A stretch of DNA of 64,000 nucleotides. Source: Rhodospirillum centenum SW (GTDB lineage Bacteria; Pseudomonadota; Alphaproteobacteria; Azospirillales; Azospirillaceae). Location: contig NC_011420.2 in NCBI RefSeq assembly GCF_000016185.1, forward strand, positions 950,501 to 1,014,500, in the 5' to 3' direction. The translations under genes and the position numbers were made by a program. Below, piece by piece: positions 47,501-54,756 of this stretch; position 1 is the stretch's first letter, and each line of letters begins with the position of its first letter. Below the pieces are notes generated by a model. It saw only the letters and a list, made by a program, of their open reading frames with translations, was not told the origin of the DNA and searched no databases.

Positions 47501-50500
47501 CCACCACCACCGATGTCAGCGGCACGGCAGCCTATGCCAGTTCCACCTATACCGGGCTGGATCTGATCGGTCCCTGGTACATGGTCGATGGCTATACGCG
47601 GCCGTTCCTGCGGATGGAATATTCCAAGACCATCAGCAATGCCCACCAGTTGCAACTGATCAGTCTGGACCCAAGTGCCCAGTACGATATTGTCGCCAAC
47701 ATAACCATGAACGAGCTGACCCGGACGGGCAGCCTATGGTCCTCCATGGGTTGGGTGCCGATCGGGTTCAACACCGCCGGCAGCAACCTCTCTCCAACCG
47801 CTTTCACCGGCATAGTGAACGGCGGCGGTTATGTCGTTTCCGGCATGACCATCAGCAATGGCGCATCCAATAATCTGGGGTTGTTCTCTCTTATCGGCCC
47901 CGGTGGACAGGTCAGCAACCTGACCCTCAGCAATGCCCGCGTCACCACCTCGACCGGGGTGTCCCAGGTCGGCCTGTTCGCCGGGCAGAACCAAGGCACC
48001 GTCAACAATGTCTTTGTTTCCGGCGCCCTTGATCTGGCCGGGACGGCTGTCAGTTCCGGTGGACTGATCGGCCTGAATACTGGCCGGATCAACAACAGCG
48101 CCGCCCATGTAACGGTGCAGGTCAGTGGCAGAGGCCAGTTTATTGGCGGGCTGGTTGGTCAGAATTCCGTAGGGTCCATTTACGGTGGCTATGCCACAGG
48201 CTCCATCACCAGCGGTGACGGGTCGTTTCGGATCGGCGGGTTGGTTGGAACGCATGTTGCCGGTGGGCTCATCAACAATGCCTACAGCACCGTTGATCTG
48301 TCGATCGGAACCAGTGCCGACTCCATTGGCGGGCTTGTCGGCTTTAACACGAACAGCACCATTTCCGGGTCCTATGCCGCCAACAGCATCAGTGTAGGGG
48401 CGGGGTCGAGCGGTGTGAGCGGGCTGGTCGGATCGGGGTCCGGTACCGCCATTATCACCGACAGTTTCTGGGATGTGACCAAATCCGGCCTGACGGTGGG
48501 CTCTACCGGCATCTCGACGTCTGGCACTGTCGCCGGGCTTTCCACGGCTGAATGGTTCAGCAACGGCCCGCTGGCGCAGTCGGTGTTCAGCAGCGATGTG
48601 TGGGTGCAGGGCTATCCCTATCCGGTGCTGAAGGCGCTGCCCTATATCACCCTCACCGGGTCCGGTACCGGCACCTATGGTCAGACGGCGGCTTCCGTCA
48701 GTATCGTCAGTGCCGTAGACCAGAACGGCCACAGCATCACCAGCGGCCTGTCCACAGCGGGGCTGACCTGGGCGCCGGCTGCGGCCAGTGCCTCGGTCGG
48801 TACCGCGATCATCGGCGGCAGCGGTGCAAGCTATTCCGGTGGGCTCTATCAGTTCGCCTATAATGGCACGCTGACCATCGCCCCTGCCGCGTTGACCATC
48901 TCGGCCAGCGGTGTGACCAAAACCTATGGCAACGCGGTCAACGTCACCGGCTACACCACGTCCGGGCTGGTGACGGGGGACAGCATCGATACCGTCACAT
49001 TGCTGCCCAGCGGCGGCACCAGTGCCGGGGCTGCCCCGGGGACCTATACGATCAGCGCATCGGGCGCCACGGGAACGGGGCTTTCCAACTATTCCATCAC
49101 CTATGTGAACGGCGCGCTGGTGGTGGATCCTGCGGCGCTGACCATCACGGCCAGCAATGTCACCAAGACCTATGGCAATGCCGTCAGCGTCACCGGCTAT
49201 ACCAGCAGCGGGCTGGTGAATGGCGACACGCTGACGGGGGTGACGCTGCTGGCCAGCGGCGGCACGGGCACGGCGGCCAATGCCGGAAGCTATACGATCA
49301 GCGCATCCGGGGCCACGGGCACGGGCCTGTCGAACTACTCCATCACCTACGCCAACGGCACCCTGGTGGTGGACCCGGCGAGCCTGACCATCACGGCCAG
49401 CGGGGCCACCAAGACTTACGGCAATTCGATCAATCTGACGGGTTTCACCAGCAACGGCCTGATCAATGGCGACAGTATCAGCGCCGTGTCGCTGACCAGC
49501 ACGGGGGCTGGCACCACCGCCACCGTCGGCAGCTATACGATCAGCGGGTCGGGCGCTACAGGCACGGGCCTGTCGAACTATTCCATCACCTACGCCAACG
49601 GGACCCTGGTGGTGGACCCGGCGAGCCTGACCATCACGGCCAGCGGGACCACCAAGACCTATGGCACCAGCGCCGGCCTGACCGGCTTCACCAGTTCCGG
49701 TCTGGTCAATGGCGATACGGTCACGGCCGTAAGCCTGACCAGCGGCGGGGCAGACACGGCGGCCACCGTCGGCAGCTACGACATCGTCGGCAGCAATGCC
49801 ACGGGCTCGGGCCTGTCGAACTATTCCATCACCTACGCCAACGGGACCCTGGTGGTGGACCCGGCGGCCCTGACCATCACGCCCAGCGGGACCACCAAGA
49901 CCTATGGCACCAGCGCCGGCCTGACCGGCTTCACCAGTTCCGGTCTGGTCAATGGCGATACGGTCACGGCCGTAACCCTGACCAGCGGCGGGGCAGACAC
50001 GGCGGCCACCGTCGGCAGCTATACGATCAGCGCATCCGGGGCCACGGGCACGGGCCTGTCGAACTACTCCATCACCTACGCCAGCGGCACCCTGGTGGTG
50101 GCCCCGGCGAGCCTGACGGTGACGGCCAGCGGCGCCACCAAGACTTACGGCAATTCGATCAATCTGACGGGTTTCACCAGCAACGGCCTGATCAATGGTG
50201 ACAGTATCAGCGCCGTGTCGCTGACCAGCACGGGGGCTGGCACGGCCGCCAATGCCGGCAGCTATACGATCAGCGGGTCGGGCGCTACAGGCACGGGCCT
50301 GTCGAACTATTCCATCACCTACGCCAACGGGACCCTGGTGGTAAACCCGGCGGCCCTGACCATCACGCCCAGCGGGGCCACCAAGACCTATGGCACCAGC
50401 GCCGGCCTGACCGGCTTCACCAGTTCCGGTCTGATCAATGGCGATACGGTTACGGCCGTAACCCTGACCAGCGGCGGGGCAGACACGGCGGCCAACGTCG

Positions 50501-52482
50501 GCAGCTACAGCATCGTCGGCAGCAATGCCACGGGCTCGGGCCTGTCGAACTATTCCATCACCTACGCCAACGGGACCCTGGTGGTAAACCCGGCGGCCCT
50601 GACCATCACGCCCAGCGGGGCCACCAAGACCTATGGCACCAGCGCCGGCCTGACCGGCTTCACCAGTTCCGGTCTGGTCAATGGCGATACGGTCACGGCC
50701 GTAACCCTGACCAGCGGCGGGGCAGACACGGCGGCCACCGTCGGCAGCTATGACATCGTCGGCAGCAATGCCACGGGCACAGGCCTGTCGAACTACTCCG
50801 TCACCTACGCCAGCGGCACCCTGGTGGTAAACCCGGCGGCCTTGATCATCACCGCCAGCGATGCCGTCAAGAGCTATGGCAGTACCATCAGTCTGACAGG
50901 CTACAGCGCCAATGGCCTGGTCAATGGCGACAGCATCAGCGCCGTGATCCTTGCCAGTGATGGCAGTCCCGCCAATGCCAGCATCGGCCATTATGCCATC
51001 CAGGCCACCGGCGCCACCGGCATCGGGCTTTCCAACTATTCCATCACCTATGCCGCCGGCACCCTGACGGTGGGCAAGGCCATCCTGACCGTGAAGGCCA
51101 CGGATGTGGCCAAGATCTATGGCAGCATCGGCAGCCTGTCGGGCTTCACCATTTCCGGCCTGCTGGACGGCGACAATGTCAGCACCGTGACCCTGTCCAG
51201 CGATGGTCTGGCGGGGACGGCCGCCGTCGGCAGCTATGCCATCAATGCCAGCAATGTCTCCGGTTCGGGGCTGGACAACTATGCCATCGCCTATGTCGGC
51301 GGTACGCTGACGGTGACGCCGGCGCCCCTGACCATCACCGGCGGCAGCGGGACCAAGACCTATGGTAGTGCCGCCACCCTGACGGGGTTCAGCGTGGCCG
51401 GTCTGGTGAACGGGGACAGTGTCGGCGCCGTCACCCTGTCCAGCCTGGGCGCCGACGCCCAGGCGGCCGTCGGTTCCTATGGCGTCAGCGCCAGTGGTGC
51501 CACGGGCACGGGCCTGTCGAACTATGCCATCACCTATGTCGACGGTACGCTGGGCGTGAACCCGGCGGCGCTGACCATCACGGCCGGCAACGCGGCCAAG
51601 ACCTATGGCACCGACATAGGGCTGACCGGCTTCAGCGCAGCCGGGCTGGTGAACGGGGACAGTATCGGCGGCGTGGCACTTTCCAGCGCTGGCACCGGTA
51701 CGGCGGCGACGGTCGGCAGCTATGCTGTCACCGCGTCGGGTGCGACGGGCACGGGCCTGTCGAACTATGCCATCACCTATGTCGACGGTACGCTGGTGGT
51801 GAACCCGGCGGCGCTGACCATCAGCGCCGGCAATGCCAGCAAGGTGGCCGGTTCCGACCTGTCGCTGACCGCCTTCAGCGCCGCCGGGTTGGTGAATGGC
51901 GATGCCGTGTCGTCGGTAACGCTGTCCAGCCCCGGCACGCCGGCCAGCGCCGTGGCGGGCACCTATGCGATTGTCGCCAGCAATGCCGCCGGCACCGGCC
52001 TGGGCAACTACACCATCCGTTACCAGGACGGCCAGCTGACGGTCACGCCGGCCGCTTCCCCCCTGACCACCGGCGTGGTGCAGCGCATCGTGGTGGCCGC
52101 TGTGGTGACGCCCGCCGTGACGATTGCGGCAACCAGCACCCCCGCCACTGTGTCAACTGCGTCAACTGCGGGCACCCCCGCTGCCACCTCGTCCGCCAGC
52201 AGCAGCACCGCGTCGTCTACCACCGGCTCCTCCTCGTCTTCTTCCAGCGGAACCGCGACGGAAAACGGGGGGGGCAATGGAGGTGGGGCATCGGCAACAA
52301 CCGCTGAAACCGGCACGGCATCCGGCACGACCGGGGGGGGAAGCGCGAATGGCGAGGCCCTGCCCATCCTTGTCGGTGGCGGTGACGGTGGCGAGGATAT
52401 CTATAGCCAGATCCAGATGACGTCGAATCCCATCAAAGGCAAAGATAGCGATGGCAAAGAAAGCGATGAGCGCCAGCAATAA
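41506..52482 (+). CDS. giant TpsA adhesin (filamentous haemagglutinin family)
   Basis: A 3658-residue secreted protein. The signal peptide ends near Ala38 (GAAWA|Q). The TPS secretion domain (about 40-300) contains SWNQFNIGSGASVTF and VNPSGVVFGGGSTVD, matching the conserved TPS motifs. Residues about 500-2330 hold dozens of GLUG-type units (GGLVG…YATGN) arranged in larger blocks, each opened by W-Y/F-M-DG-TRPFL. Residues about 2460-3517 are thirteen MBG-type repeats of 81 residues. The tail is Ser/Thr/Gly-rich and hydrophilic without a membrane anchor. Thus it should be exported by TpsB and act as a surface adhesin or biofilm protein. It has almost no cysteines after the signal peptide. The downstream glycosyltransferase starts before the stop codon. 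Confidence 0.95.
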   Translation: MTMNNPPRRSKASAFRAHLLGCTAVLSVVQALSGAAWAQSSQTPGTLPTGGQVQSGVASIATTGTAMTVNQTTDKAIISWNQFNIGSGASVTFQQPGTGSMTLNRVRGGEKSMIDGALRATGTVILVNPSGVVFGGGSTVDVGGLIASTLDIADEDFEKGALSFTRGASDGSIVNLGRITARDGSIALLAPQITNLGYIRAELGAVVLAAGETVTLRPDGGVPLKVDASLVRAEIEAGGIIQSGGGSVYLSAQALNRINAGVIKATGVIEADSLTDKGGTLVLDASGPITLEGALFSAKGAKGGGTVLAGDARTSAVTMDARSRIDASATDSGKGGTVIVNSQDTAVHGVLLARGGRLWGDGGFVETSGHELAFDGIKVDVGAVAGKGGNWLLDPYDLTVNAAYATAIQSALASGNVTLQTTDTAVNVTGVAAGGTTNASGNGDIFVNSGITWTSANSLTLDAWRGVTVNAGISGTSLSILTNNGGTGGRFAANAAVDLSTGLNINGTSYTMVTSGAQLTSMGASGTYALGRNVTLGYSDLGMPFAFNGTLEGLGHTVSGLTTDLIGVSNAGLFSTIGSTGSIANLGIVGARVTAGASANGTAVSDIGLLAGQSSGTIFNSYATGTLSITSATSNVGGLVGVQSGGTILSSWSGVTIAGGSGLTQVGGLAGSLSDGGSIGKSHAIGNVTVGSAGEAVGGLVGWLGSGTVSGSSASGTVRAGDGSVKLGGLVGQQIASGTLITQSYADGGVLAGNSVSRVGGLVGEGGAISAAYALGTVSVGNGATAVGGLVGYSGGAISGAYATGTVISTSGTAIGGFIGENTSSIAASFYDTATSGLSVDVGTVNGGTDAATPIGANTTLSATYAGFDFTTDWFMVDGRTRPFLRSEYSTIITNAHQLQLVSMDVTADYLLGANIDLGRVTLQSDMWSTAGFTPIGFSTVSVNNSPAVFTGSLDGRGFTISNLTLNPVGYNNVGLFSSIGSTGSVANLTLSNGRMITGFPGTVTNGWGLLAGKSSGTVSNVTASGTINATRASTVGGLIGGLVGGTILNSSTGVNITAGTQVTALGGLAGFTTGTSRISDSFATGNISVGNQTQRVGVLVGDSINLSLVNSYATGNINGSGSGVQYVGGLVGLNNSGTVSDSYATGNITLGSASQRIGGLVGYSTGLISNTYATGNISLGGTNNQYIGGLVGLLAQPTSGATSARVVASHATGNLTLGNSSAVGTAGIYVGGLVGLMQNAVVSSSYATGNVLMGRTSTYVGGLVGSIEAFNLTMSSVLGSYASGTISIGSVATDIGGLVGRSNGGLISGAYANGTITASSAGTITGNGVGGLVGNHTVSGSFPSTLLQAWSSVAINVPSTVSAGGAIGRMLAGTVSSAYWDVGVSGRSVGYGTSTGGSYSAAGISGAGAYAVASYGNLDFTNTWYMIDGSTRPFLQAENQSTIINAHQLQMIGFNPGGNYVLGANITLAGLTGPSSLWASGYVPLALSGTLDGRGHTISGLTLSSTSSGSLGLFSTIGSTGSVANLTLTGGSVTGGGDFLGLLAGLNQGRVSAVATNGGVTALGSAGYAGGMVGLNTGTIDSSYATGTVSAGSAAQMVGGLSGRNDGIVTNSYASATVRAGSGAQDIGGLVGRNAGTIANAYALGAVSVTGSGTNVAGFAGNNLGTIANAYATGSVVAGGGSTNVGGLAGASSGVISGAYWDRTTTGQTVGVGADSGSTTNVTGFTNGAAYSSATYASFDFSSNWYLLEGLTRPILRAEHSTTIGNAHQLQLVTLDLSGTYVLGGNIDMAELSSASGIWKTASGFVPIGATSASVSSAFTGTFNGQGYAINNLSSRIDTLSNPAGGLFAQIGSGAVVQNLGVYNATVTNMGSGGTAIGVLAGINAGAVSNVYATGVLTVGDGWENVGGLIGANSGSITNAYSTVAVTVGTGASHAIGGLAGYNAGWISAVYASGPVTVGAGGTSVGGLVGEHTGGSILSAYWDSNSSSQTVALGSGTATTTDVSGTAAYASSTYTGLDLIGPWYMVDGYTRPFLRMEYSKTISNAHQLQLISLDPSAQYDIVANITMNELTRTGSLWSSMGWVPIGFNTAGSNLSPTAFTGIVNGGGYVVSGMTISNGASNNLGLFSLIGPGGQVSNLTLSNARVTTSTGVSQVGLFAGQNQGTVNNVFVSGALDLAGTAVSSGGLIGLNTGRINNSAAHVTVQVSGRGQFIGGLVGQNSVGSIYGGYATGSITSGDGSFRIGGLVGTHVAGGLINNAYSTVDLSIGTSADSIGGLVGFNTNSTISGSYAANSISVGAGSSGVSGLVGSGSGTAIITDSFWDVTKSGLTVGSTGISTSGTVAGLSTAEWFSNGPLAQSVFSSDVWVQGYPYPVLKALPYITLTGSGTGTYGQTAASVSIVSAVDQNGHSITSGLSTAGLTWAPAAASASVGTAIIGGSGASYSGGLYQFAYNGTLTIAPAALTISASGVTKTYGNAVNVTGYTTSGLVTGDSIDTVTLLPSGGTSAGAAPGTYTISASGATGTGLSNYSITYVNGALVVDPAALTITASNVTKTYGNAVSVTGYTSSGLVNGDTLTGVTLLASGGTGTAANAGSYTISASGATGTGLSNYSITYANGTLVVDPASLTITASGATKTYGNSINLTGFTSNGLINGDSISAVSLTSTGAGTTATVGSYTISGSGATGTGLSNYSITYANGTLVVDPASLTITASGTTKTYGTSAGLTGFTSSGLVNGDTVTAVSLTSGGADTAATVGSYDIVGSNATGSGLSNYSITYANGTLVVDPAALTITPSGTTKTYGTSAGLTGFTSSGLVNGDTVTAVTLTSGGADTAATVGSYTISASGATGTGLSNYSITYASGTLVVAPASLTVTASGATKTYGNSINLTGFTSNGLINGDSISAVSLTSTGAGTAANAGSYTISGSGATGTGLSNYSITYANGTLVVNPAALTITPSGATKTYGTSAGLTGFTSSGLINGDTVTAVTLTSGGADTAANVGSYSIVGSNATGSGLSNYSITYANGTLVVNPAALTITPSGATKTYGTSAGLTGFTSSGLVNGDTVTAVTLTSGGADTAATVGSYDIVGSNATGTGLSNYSVTYASGTLVVNPAALIITASDAVKSYGSTISLTGYSANGLVNGDSISAVILASDGSPANASIGHYAIQATGATGIGLSNYSITYAAGTLTVGKAILTVKATDVAKIYGSIGSLSGFTISGLLDGDNVSTVTLSSDGLAGTAAVGSYAINASNVSGSGLDNYAIAYVGGTLTVTPAPLTITGGSGTKTYGSAATLTGFSVAGLVNGDSVGAVTLSSLGADAQAAVGSYGVSASGATGTGLSNYAITYVDGTLGVNPAALTITAGNAAKTYGTDIGLTGFSAAGLVNGDSIGGVALSSAGTGTAATVGSYAVTASGATGTGLSNYAITYVDGTLVVNPAALTISAGNASKVAGSDLSLTAFSAAGLVNGDAVSSVTLSSPGTPASAVAGTYAIVASNAAGTGLGNYTIRYQDGQLTVTPAASPLTTGVVQRIVVAAVVTPAVTIAATSTPATVSTASTAGTPAATSSASSSTASSTTGSSSSSSSGTATENGGGNGGGASATTAETGTASGTTGGGSANGEALPILVGGGDGGEDIYSQIQMTSNPIKGKDSDGKESDERQQ
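43280..48480 (+). repeat. GLUG-motif repeat region of tpsA
   Basis: Degenerate units of roughly 30-45 codons with GGLVG, ISNAYATG and similar cores. Four long blocks begin with a shared segment: WFMVDGRTRPFLRSEY at 44125, WYMIDGSTRPFLQAEN at 45778, WYLLEGLTRPILRAEH at 46741 and WYMVDGYTRPFLRMEY at 47575, each followed by NAHQLQ and an ANI-type line. Spacing is 1653, 963 and 834 bp, so whole blocks were duplicated and then varied in unit number. Confidence 0.9.
48892..52056 (+). repeat. thirteen 81-codon MBG-type repeats of tpsA
   Basis: Each unit is about 243 bp and reads LTITxSG-TKTYG-LTGFTSSGLVNGD-…-GSY-ATGTGLSNYSITY-GTLVV-PA. Units 3 to 8 (about 49385-50845) are nearly identical in DNA as well as protein, including silent positions; units 3 and 6 form one type and units 4, 5, 7 and 8 another. 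The outer units (1, 9-13) have diverged. This points to recent expansion of the middle by unequal recombination. A degenerate unit precedes the array. Confidence 0.95.
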
Positions 52483-54232
52483 CACCGACCTGTCCATCCC
52501 CATCGTGGAACGGAGCGGGGCGGTGTTGATGGAGATCGCTCGCCGCGTGCCCGCCTTTGCCCAGGGGCTGCACCTGCAATCGACCGGGCAGTTGGATCAG
52601 GCGCGCAGTGTCTTCCTGCAACTGGCCGAACGGCCGGAACTGACGGCGCCCGCCCTGCACCAGTTGGGCGTGATCGCCGCATTCCAGGGCGATAATGGTC
52701 GCGCCGCCGGCCTGTTCGAACATGCCATGAAGCTGGAGCCTGCCGAGCCGCTTTATTATTGCTCGCTGGGCACCGTGTTCGAACGGATGGGCGATCTGCC
52801 GCGCGCCGTGGCCACCATGGTCAATCTGGCGGTGATGCTACAGACCCAGGGCAAGCATGATGATGCCATCCCGCTCTATCGCCGCATCCTGCAGCTCTCG
52901 CCGCTGAATTACTCGGCCTGGGTCAACATGGGCACCGGCATGGCCTGGACCAACCGCTCGCGCGAAGCGGTGGTGCCGCTGATGATCGGTGTCATCCTGT
53001 TCGGCCGCTTCCTGCCCGAGGCGCGGGAACTGGGGGAACGGCTGCTGGCCGATATCGGCGACCGGCTGCCGGAACTGACCGCCGCCTTGGCCGTGCTGCC
53101 CGACGGCTTGCCGGAGGGGCGGCTGGAACGGCTGGAGGAGGTGTTGCAGACGCTGGACAAGGCGCTGCGCACGGCCGGTTTCATTGATGCCACTGCCGCC
53201 TCGCTGACCGTGGCCTTGAAACTGGCGCCCGGCAATGCGCTGGCCCGCTGGAACCATGCGCTGTCCTGTCTGGCGCGGGGCGACTATGCCCAGGGCTGGG
53301 CCGATTACGAATGGCGCTGGGTCTGGGACCAGTTCCCCGAACCGCGCCGTATGCTGGGCGCCCCGCAATGGCGGGGGGAGGAACTGACCGGCAAGCGCAT
53401 CTATGTCTGGGGGGAACAGGGCTTCGGCGATATCCTGCAATTCACACCCCTGGCGCAGATCCTGGCCGACCGCTACGGCCCGGATGATGTGGTGCTGGAA
53501 GTCTCGGCCCCGCTGGTGCGGATGCTTTCTGCCGTACTGGACCGGCCGGGTCTGCGGGTGATTTCGCGTCCCGACCATCCGCACCGGTTCGGGGTGGAGG
53601 AGAGCTTTGATTACCATATCCCCCTGTTGAGCCTGCCGCATTTCCTGTCCCTGCGCGTGCCCGACCTGCCGCTGCTGCCCGGCTGGCTGCAACTGCCGGC
53701 GGAAGAGATTGCGCGCGGCGATACGCTGCTGCCGCCGGCCCAGCCCGGCAAACGACGCATCGGCGTGGTCTGGGCCGGCCGGCCGCAGCATTCCGAGGAT
53801 GCCCGCCGGTCGCTGCCGCTGGCCCTGCTGGGCTCGGTAATGGATGCCATTCCCGATGCGCAGTGGATTTCGCTACAGGTGGGCGACCGGGCGGGGGATG
53901 CGCTGGCCTTCCGCGGCCGGCTGCATGACATGAGTGGGCAGTTGCAGGATTTTCTCGACACCGCCGCCGTGATTGCCAACCTGGATCATGTGGTGGCGGT
54001 GGATACCGGTGTGGCCCATCTGGCCGGTTCCATGGGCAAGCCGGTGTCGCTGCTGCTGGCCCATTCGGTGGACTGGCGGTGGGAGATCGGCACCACAGGA
54101 TCACCCTGGTACCCCAACCACCGCATCCATCGCCAGTCGGCGCTGGGGGACTGGGCCAGCGTGATCAACAGCCTGCGGGCCGAACATGCTGCCCTGACTG
54201 TGCAGGCGGTCTCCTCGGGTCCGTACTCATAA
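52451..54232 (+). CDS. TPR-glycosyltransferase encoded with the adhesin
   Basis: A 593-residue cytoplasmic protein. The N-terminal part (about 30-180) is tetratricopeptide repeats (QGLHLQSTGQLDQARSVFLQ, HDDAIPLYRRILQLSPLNYS). The middle has WNHALSCLARGDYAQGWADY, and the C-terminal part (about 315-580) is a GT9/heptosyltransferase-like fold: WGEQGFGDILQF, RIGVVWAGRPQHSEDARRS, LDHVVAVDTGVAHLAGSMGK, GSPWYPNHRIHRQ. Such fusions are usually putative protein or polysaccharide glycosyltransferases. The start at 52451 overlaps the tpsA end by 32 bp; ATG 52466 is an alternative. The last few codons run into an IS5-type remnant, so the C-terminus may be altered. Confidence 0.88.
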   Translation: MAKKAMSASNNTDLSIPIVERSGAVLMEIARRVPAFAQGLHLQSTGQLDQARSVFLQLAERPELTAPALHQLGVIAAFQGDNGRAAGLFEHAMKLEPAEPLYYCSLGTVFERMGDLPRAVATMVNLAVMLQTQGKHDDAIPLYRRILQLSPLNYSAWVNMGTGMAWTNRSREAVVPLMIGVILFGRFLPEARELGERLLADIGDRLPELTAALAVLPDGLPEGRLERLEEVLQTLDKALRTAGFIDATAASLTVALKLAPGNALARWNHALSCLARGDYAQGWADYEWRWVWDQFPEPRRMLGAPQWRGEELTGKRIYVWGEQGFGDILQFTPLAQILADRYGPDDVVLEVSAPLVRMLSAVLDRPGLRVISRPDHPHRFGVEESFDYHIPLLSLPHFLSLRVPDLPLLPGWLQLPAEEIARGDTLLPPAQPGKRRIGVVWAGRPQHSEDARRSLPLALLGSVMDAIPDAQWISLQVGDRAGDALAFRGRLHDMSGQLQDFLDTAAVIANLDHVVAVDTGVAHLAGSMGKPVSLLLAHSVDWRWEIGTTGSPWYPNHRIHRQSALGDWASVINSLRAEHAALTVQAVSSGPYS

Positions 54233-54310
54233 CCAGTAGCTGTCGATGGCGGCGATCTGGACCGCAGCGAGGAAGTTGACGGCCAGCCGGTCGTATCGGG
54301 TGGCGATGGT
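54227..54310 (-). pseudogene. IS5-family transposase C-terminal remnant
   Basis: The minus strand reads IATRYDRLAVNFLAAVQIAA then IDSYWL and a stop, the standard C-terminus of IS5/IS427-group transposases. Its stop codon (minus, 54227-54229) lies inside the end of the glycosyltransferase gene. The region from 54310 to 54540 shows only short broken frames (for example EKAQLVALVE at about 54400), probably more transposase debris, and no gene. Confidence 0.8.
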
Positions 54311-54540
54311 CCGTGACGTGGACTTAGCGCCGGCTGACGCCCAGGCGGCTCTCTGCCACCGCCATGACACCATCTCAGCCGGCACCCCTCCGCGGAGAAG
54401 GCGCAGCTGGTCGCCCTGGTCGAGATCCCGGGATCTGTTGCGGCAGCGCTACCCGACTCCGGCGCGGGAAGCCGGCCCACGGCGTTGAGGGCGGGCCCGT
54501 TCAGCACACGACCGGCACCGTTGCGCTGCATCGGCTGTTG

Positions 54541-54556
54541 CACCCCGGTGCTACCA
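54541..54556 (+). repeat. island attachment repeat, right copy
   Basis: CACCCCGGTGCTACCA, identical to the 3' end of the tRNA gene. The preceding bases TCGGCTGTTG also resemble the tRNA T-arm (TCGGGTGTTC) with a small deletion. Confidence 0.8.
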
Positions 54557-54563
54557 ATTCCCG

Positions 54564-54600
54564 AAGGCCCGCCGCGCACGCCGTGGCGGGCCTTTGTCGT
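54564..54600 (+). terminator. hairpin terminator behind the right attachment repeat
   Basis: AAGGCCCGCC at 54564-54573 pairs with GGCGGGCCTT at 54585-54594 and is followed by TTTGTCGTTT. It starts eight bases after the CCA of the repeat, the normal place for a tRNA terminator. No gene upstream on this strand needs it now. Confidence 0.75.
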
Positions 54601-54674
54601 TTCCGGCCCTGATCCGACAGCGCATCCCACCGTTGCCCTCACCGGGAGCGCCCTCCTGGGTTCCTGCACTGGTA

Positions 54675-54701
54675 TGCAATTGATATTGACTCGCAATATT
54701 G
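54675..54701 (+). promoter_or_regulatory. Fur-like box before the TonB receptor gene
   Basis: TGCAATTGATATTGACTCGC followed by AATATTG is an AT-rich imperfect palindrome, standing out from the GC-rich surroundings, about 55 bp before the start codon. It resembles iron-responsive boxes of siderophore receptor genes (GATAAT-type hexamers). Which regulator reads it (Fur, Irr or RirA) is not clear. Confidence 0.55.
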
Positions 54702-54756
54702 TCTGCCGTTAGACCGCTGCGGAAGAGCAAACATAAAAGAGAGTGGGAACAGAGAC

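Larger units (their letters stand above)
38955..54540. mobile_element. tRNA-integrated genomic island carrying a two-partner secretion adhesin
   Basis: The segment lies between two identical 16-bp copies of a tRNA 3' end. The left end has a decayed serine recombinase and an IS630 transposase piece, the right end an IS5-type transposase piece. The sequence at 39550-39800 is far richer in A/T than the host DNA around it, and genes inside show fewer G/C-ending codons. The cargo is tpsB, tpsA and a TPR-glycosyltransferase. No intact integrase is left, so it should be immobile by itself. The right copy is followed by the terminator that would have belonged to the tRNA gene before insertion. Confidence 0.75.

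Noticed and set aside
47734-50991. 1085-codon open frame on the minus strand inside tpsA
   Set aside because: It is the mirror of a repetitive GC-rich gene; composition (Gly, Ala, Asp, Arg) and repeat periodicity follow tpsA exactly.
48892-52056. Regular 243-bp repeats considered as CRISPR or satellite DNA
   Set aside because: Repeats are in one continuous reading frame, are far longer than CRISPR repeats and have no unique spacers.
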